DNA of 64,000 bases from Bacteroidia bacterium (GTDB taxonomy: Bacteria > Bacteroidota > Bacteroidia > J057): NCBI GenBank assembly GCA_041391665.1, contig JAWKNO010000003.1, positions 1,612,001-1,676,000 on the forward strand, given 5' to 3'. Position numbers and translations under genes: made by a program. The notes beneath the pieces are model-generated. The model worked only from the letters and a program-made list of their open reading frames with translations. It did not search any database and was not told the DNA's origin. Below are positions 61,022-64,000 of the stretch, piece by piece (positions within the stretch are counted from its first letter, which is position 1; every line of letters starts with the position of its first letter).

Positions 61022-61558
61022 ATGCGTTCACTTTTACTCTTTTTCCTCATAACTGGCCTTTCTGTATTCTCTGCATTTAGCCAGAACTATTCAGGTGTGG
61101 GTTCTATTTCTTTAACCCAAAAAGATTTGTCTCTCTCCAGTGAACAATTGGTGGGAAGATTTATACCTGATCAACATGTCCTGTCATTTATGGTGAAAAC
61201 GCACTCCCTGTCTCTCAGTGCAGATGATGCCGCAAAATCCTTTCTCCATGATGTGCTCCTGATGGAAGCCAATCCATTGCTCTCCCTGGAATTTGATCTC
61301 AACGGTTTTCCAGAAATCAGCTCTGGCGATTTCCTCTCCAAAACCATCAACCTCCCGCTCACTGTACGCTTCAATGAGCACACCGTAACAATCCTTGTTC
61401 CTACCTCCATTGAAAAACAGGGAAACACCTTAGCCGTTTCCGCGGAAACTGACATCGCACTCTCTTCTCTCGCCATTGTCCTTTCAGAAGAAGAGAAAAA
61501 AATATACGACTCCCATATTTCCCTTGCTGTAAACCAGGCGGTGCTTACCCGCAGATAA
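61022..61558 (+). CDS. YceI-like periplasmic protein
   Basis: A 178-residue exported protein (signal peptide ending FSAFSQ). The strand-rich body with VKTHSLSLSADDAAKSFLHD and INLPLTVRFNEHTVTILVPT matches a diverged YceI lipid-binding lipocalin-like fold. YceI proteins bind polyisoprenoid lipids in the periplasm. Identification is moderate. It is followed 9 bases later by the large PKD-repeat gene, so both may be co-transcribed. Confidence 0.6.
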   Translation: MRSLLLFFLITGLSVFSAFSQNYSGVGSISLTQKDLSLSSEQLVGRFIPDQHVLSFMVKTHSLSLSADDAAKSFLHDVLLMEANPLLSLEFDLNGFPEISSGDFLSKTINLPLTVRFNEHTVTILVPTSIEKQGNTLAVSAETDIALSSLAIVLSEEEKKIYDSHISLAVNQAVLTRR

Positions 61559-61567
61559 TTTCCTCCA

Positions 61568-64000
61568 ATGAAGAAACATCTACGCTTTACTTTCAGTCTG
61601 CTGTCGGTTCTGATTTACCAGACAGCATTCGCGCAATTACCTCCCAATCAGCCGGAACAGGACTGTATCAATGCGCTTCCGGTATGTCAGAATATCTTCG
61701 TTCAACCTAACTCCTATCAGGACGAAGGGCTGAATCCCAATGAAATTACCGCCTCTATCTCCTGCCTCGCTTCAGGTGAAAGAAATGATACCTGGTACAT
61801 TTTCACCACGCAGACTGCAGGAAATGTGGCGTTTACCATTACTCCTGCCACACTGTCTGATGACTATGACTGGGCAGTATATAACCTGACCAACGCCAAC
61901 TGTGCGGCTATTGCAACAAATGCTGCCCTTGAAGTAAGTTGTAACTATTCCGGTACACCCGGCGCAACCGGACCAAATGGAACGGGTCCCGGCGGATTTA
62001 ATCCATTCAACCCCGTCATCCCTGTCAACGCTGGTGAAACGTATGTCGTAAACATCAGCAACTTCACGGGATCTACCTCCGGATATACGCTTGACTTCAG
62101 CCCGTCCACTGCGGTGATTTTTGATAATATCCCCCCGGAAATGCTGCAACCCACCGTTGCTTGCGGCTCTACCAGTATCAGCATCAGCTTTGATGAGAAT
62201 GTGGTTTGCAGCTCTGTTGATCCGGGCGACTTTACCGTAACCGGCCCCGGTGGCCCTTATACGGTTACTCAGGTTATCGGCGCAACCTGTCAGGTTGGTG
62301 GAACTTTCGAAAATGACTACCAGCTGATCACTTCACCCCCCATTACCACTCAGGGCTCGTTTACCATTTCCGTAGTAGATACGGTTCTCGACAACTGCGG
62401 CAACGTGGCGATCTTCAATTCAAAAACTGTTTTTATCAGTCTGAATCAGGTCATCCCCTCGGCATCTCCCAACTCCATTTGCCAGGGTGCACAAACGACG
62501 CTGACTTCGAATCTTGCCGGCACTCCCGGATATACTTTCCTCTGGACTCCCGGTAATAGCACAGCTCCTACCATTACAGTTTCTCCATTTACAACCACCA
62601 CGTATACCGTTTCGGCCACCGACCCCGCAGGGTGCGTTCGCACCGGAACTGTTACGGTAGATGTAAAACCGCTACCGGTAACTTTCTTTACGATCCCCTC
62701 TCAGGTTTGTGAAGATCAGTTTGCCACCATTACCTACTCCGGCGGCAACACCACGGGTTCTGTTTTTCAATGGGATTTTGGAGGAGCAAATACGGTAATT
62801 GGTACCAATTCCGGACCTTACCAGATCAGTTATAACAATCCCGGGCAATATACTGTAAGCCTGAATGTAATTAAAAATGGATGTGTTGGCATACCTACCA
62901 GCCAGACGATCAATGTCATTGAAGTACCTGTCTCTGACTTTTCTTTCCCTACATCTGTCTGTGTCGGCGACACTGCTTATTTTACCTTTACCGGTACCAG
63001 CCCGCTAAATGCCAACTATTCCTGGAGCTTTGGTGGTGCTACTTTTGTCCAAAACCAATCGATCAATGGACAAGGCCCTTATAAAGTTGTATGGAGCTCA
63101 AGCGGAAATAAAAATATCTGCCTTCAGGTAGATAACCAGGGTTGCGTATCCAACCTCAAATGTCATACTGTTCTGGTTCATGGTATTCCGCAACCCTCAA
63201 TCGCACCGGTAGCCAATCAGTGTCTGAGCGGAAACAGCTTCAACTTTGTGTATAACGGAGATGTGTCGGATAGTTATGCATGGAACTTCGGTGCGGACGC
63301 AAACCCAGCGGTAGGCAGCGGCCAGAATCCGGGAGCCGTCAGCTACCTCAATCCGGGTGTGAAAACGGTATCGGTGGTCGTTACGCGCAACGGATGTGTG
63401 TCTGACACAGCGAAAGTAACTTTTGAAGTCATCCCTGAGCCATCGGCCAATTTCACGACCTCGACGACGGAGATCTGCTCGGATGAGTGTATCACGTTTA
63501 GTTATAGCGGAATTCCGGTGGGTGCGAATCAGTCGTATGTGTGGAACTTCGGCAGCGGGGCGATTCCTCCGAGCTCGAGTCTGATCAATCCGCCGTGTGT
63601 GGACTTTACGACACCGGGGGTGCGTACGGTGAGTCTGGCGGTAACGTATAAAGGCTGTACGACGACGAGCAGCACACAAATCACGGTCAAAGGCCGTCCA
63701 CAGATCAGCGCAGGGGCGGATGTGGCGTTCTGCGAAGGAGATGGAGGCGCACTGATCAACGCCTCGGTAACGGGGGGCACTGCGCCATATTTCTACTCGT
63801 GGACGTGTAGCGACCCGCCAAACTGCGGACTGAGCAGCAATGCGGTTCAGGACCCGACGGCCAACCCGCACGTGGCCCAGGCGACCGACACGGTGGTGTA
63901 CTACCTGATTGTCAATGATGTGAATGGTTGTGTGAGCAATATCGACTCGGTGCAGGTAACGGTGAAAGCCAAACCTCGGATGAATGCGGGTCCGGATGTG
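61568..64000 (+). CDS. Giant PKD-repeat surface protein (partial, runs off the window)
   Basis: An open frame from ATG 61568 to the window end, 811 codons with no stop. A signal peptide (FSLLSVLIYQTAFAQ) is followed by a pre-peptidase/beta-sandwich region around residues 25-185 (ERNDTWYIFTTQ, DDYDWAVYNL). Next come a series of Ig-like and PKD domains with the W-F-G pattern (QWDFGGAN, YSWSFGGA, YAWNFGAD, YVWNFGSG), each with conserved cysteines. This is typical of T9SS-exported adhesins and gliding-associated proteins. The C-terminal sorting domain lies beyond the window. Base composition rises in GC after about 63.25 kb. Confidence 0.85.
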   Translation, partial: MKKHLRFTFSLLSVLIYQTAFAQLPPNQPEQDCINALPVCQNIFVQPNSYQDEGLNPNEITASISCLASGERNDTWYIFTTQTAGNVAFTITPATLSDDYDWAVYNLTNANCAAIATNAALEVSCNYSGTPGATGPNGTGPGGFNPFNPVIPVNAGETYVVNISNFTGSTSGYTLDFSPSTAVIFDNIPPEMLQPTVACGSTSISISFDENVVCSSVDPGDFTVTGPGGPYTVTQVIGATCQVGGTFENDYQLITSPPITTQGSFTISVVDTVLDNCGNVAIFNSKTVFISLNQVIPSASPNSICQGAQTTLTSNLAGTPGYTFLWTPGNSTAPTITVSPFTTTTYTVSATDPAGCVRTGTVTVDVKPLPVTFFTIPSQVCEDQFATITYSGGNTTGSVFQWDFGGANTVIGTNSGPYQISYNNPGQYTVSLNVIKNGCVGIPTSQTINVIEVPVSDFSFPTSVCVGDTAYFTFTGTSPLNANYSWSFGGATFVQNQSINGQGPYKVVWSSSGNKNICLQVDNQGCVSNLKCHTVLVHGIPQPSIAPVANQCLSGNSFNFVYNGDVSDSYAWNFGADANPAVGSGQNPGAVSYLNPGVKTVSVVVTRNGCVSDTAKVTFEVIPEPSANFTTSTTEICSDECITFSYSGIPVGANQSYVWNFGSGAIPPSSSLINPPCVDFTTPGVRTVSLAVTYKGCTTTSSTQITVKGRPQISAGADVAFCEGDGGALINASVTGGTAPYFYSWTCSDPPNCGLSSNAVQDPTANPHVAQATDTVVYYLIVNDVNGCVSNIDSVQVTVKAKPRMNAGPDV

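Overview
This window looks like a chromosome segment of a member of the Bacteroidota, probably near the Saprospirales/Cytophagales. The evidence is a protein with a type IX secretion C-terminal domain, a large PKD-repeat adhesin, a DUF2723 membrane protein, the surE-lpxB pair, and several TAnnTTTG promoter elements (the -7 box used by Bacteroidota). No rRNA, tRNA, CRISPR array or transposase gene was found. The phylum assignment is firm; the order is a guess.

0-17.9 kb is mainly housekeeping. It opens with a MarR regulator overlapping a FadN-type multifunctional beta-oxidation protein and its thiolase. Next come two tiny basic open frames beside a lone contractile-tail tube-like protein, then surE-lpxB-FAD oxidoreductase. 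A large TolB-propeller/outer-membrane barrel protein and a glycosyltransferase follow. After these is an ECF sigma factor / membrane anti-sigma-like / outer-membrane protein operon, diverging from an aminotransferase and a lipoprotein sulfatase.

17.9-27.1 kb is an AT-richer accessory island and the most unusual part. Four minus-strand cassettes follow one another. Each has the last ~50 codons of an Rhs/YD-repeat core fused to a different C-terminal tip, followed by one or two small lipoproteins that are probably immunity proteins. Two tips carry HExxH metallopeptidase motifs and a third has a degenerate one. Three cassettes carry the same 20-bp sequence inserted at the same point of the core, shifting the frame. 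Three copies of a 135-180 bp repeat containing a 28-bp palindrome lie downstream of the immunity genes. A nonsense-mutated ParE-type and a truncated VapC-type toxin, each beside an intact antitoxin, sit among the cassettes.

27.1-43.7 kb holds a secreted PQQ-type dehydrogenase with PKD, PA14 and T9SS domains, a class D beta-lactamase lipoprotein, and a DUF1611 plus enolase-superfamily pair matching the DgcN/DgcA D-glutamate pathway. It continues with a peroxiredoxin, a DUF2723 protein, an RlmB-type rRNA methyltransferase, a fragment of a DUF1080 gene, an S41 protease, a carboxypeptidase-regulatory/M23-like protein and a D-lactate-type dehydrogenase.

43.7-64 kb holds a RavA/ViaA-like AAA-VWA pair behind a methyltransferase and glycosyltransferase, a phasin-like protein, an MBL-fold hydrolase, ParE of topoisomerase IV, an AlkC-type DNA glycosylase, a DUF3109 protein and aconitase. 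A possible small RNA precedes a coiled-coil protein, ZapA and RNase Y. A YceI-like protein and the start of a giant PKD-repeat surface protein running off the window complete the segment.
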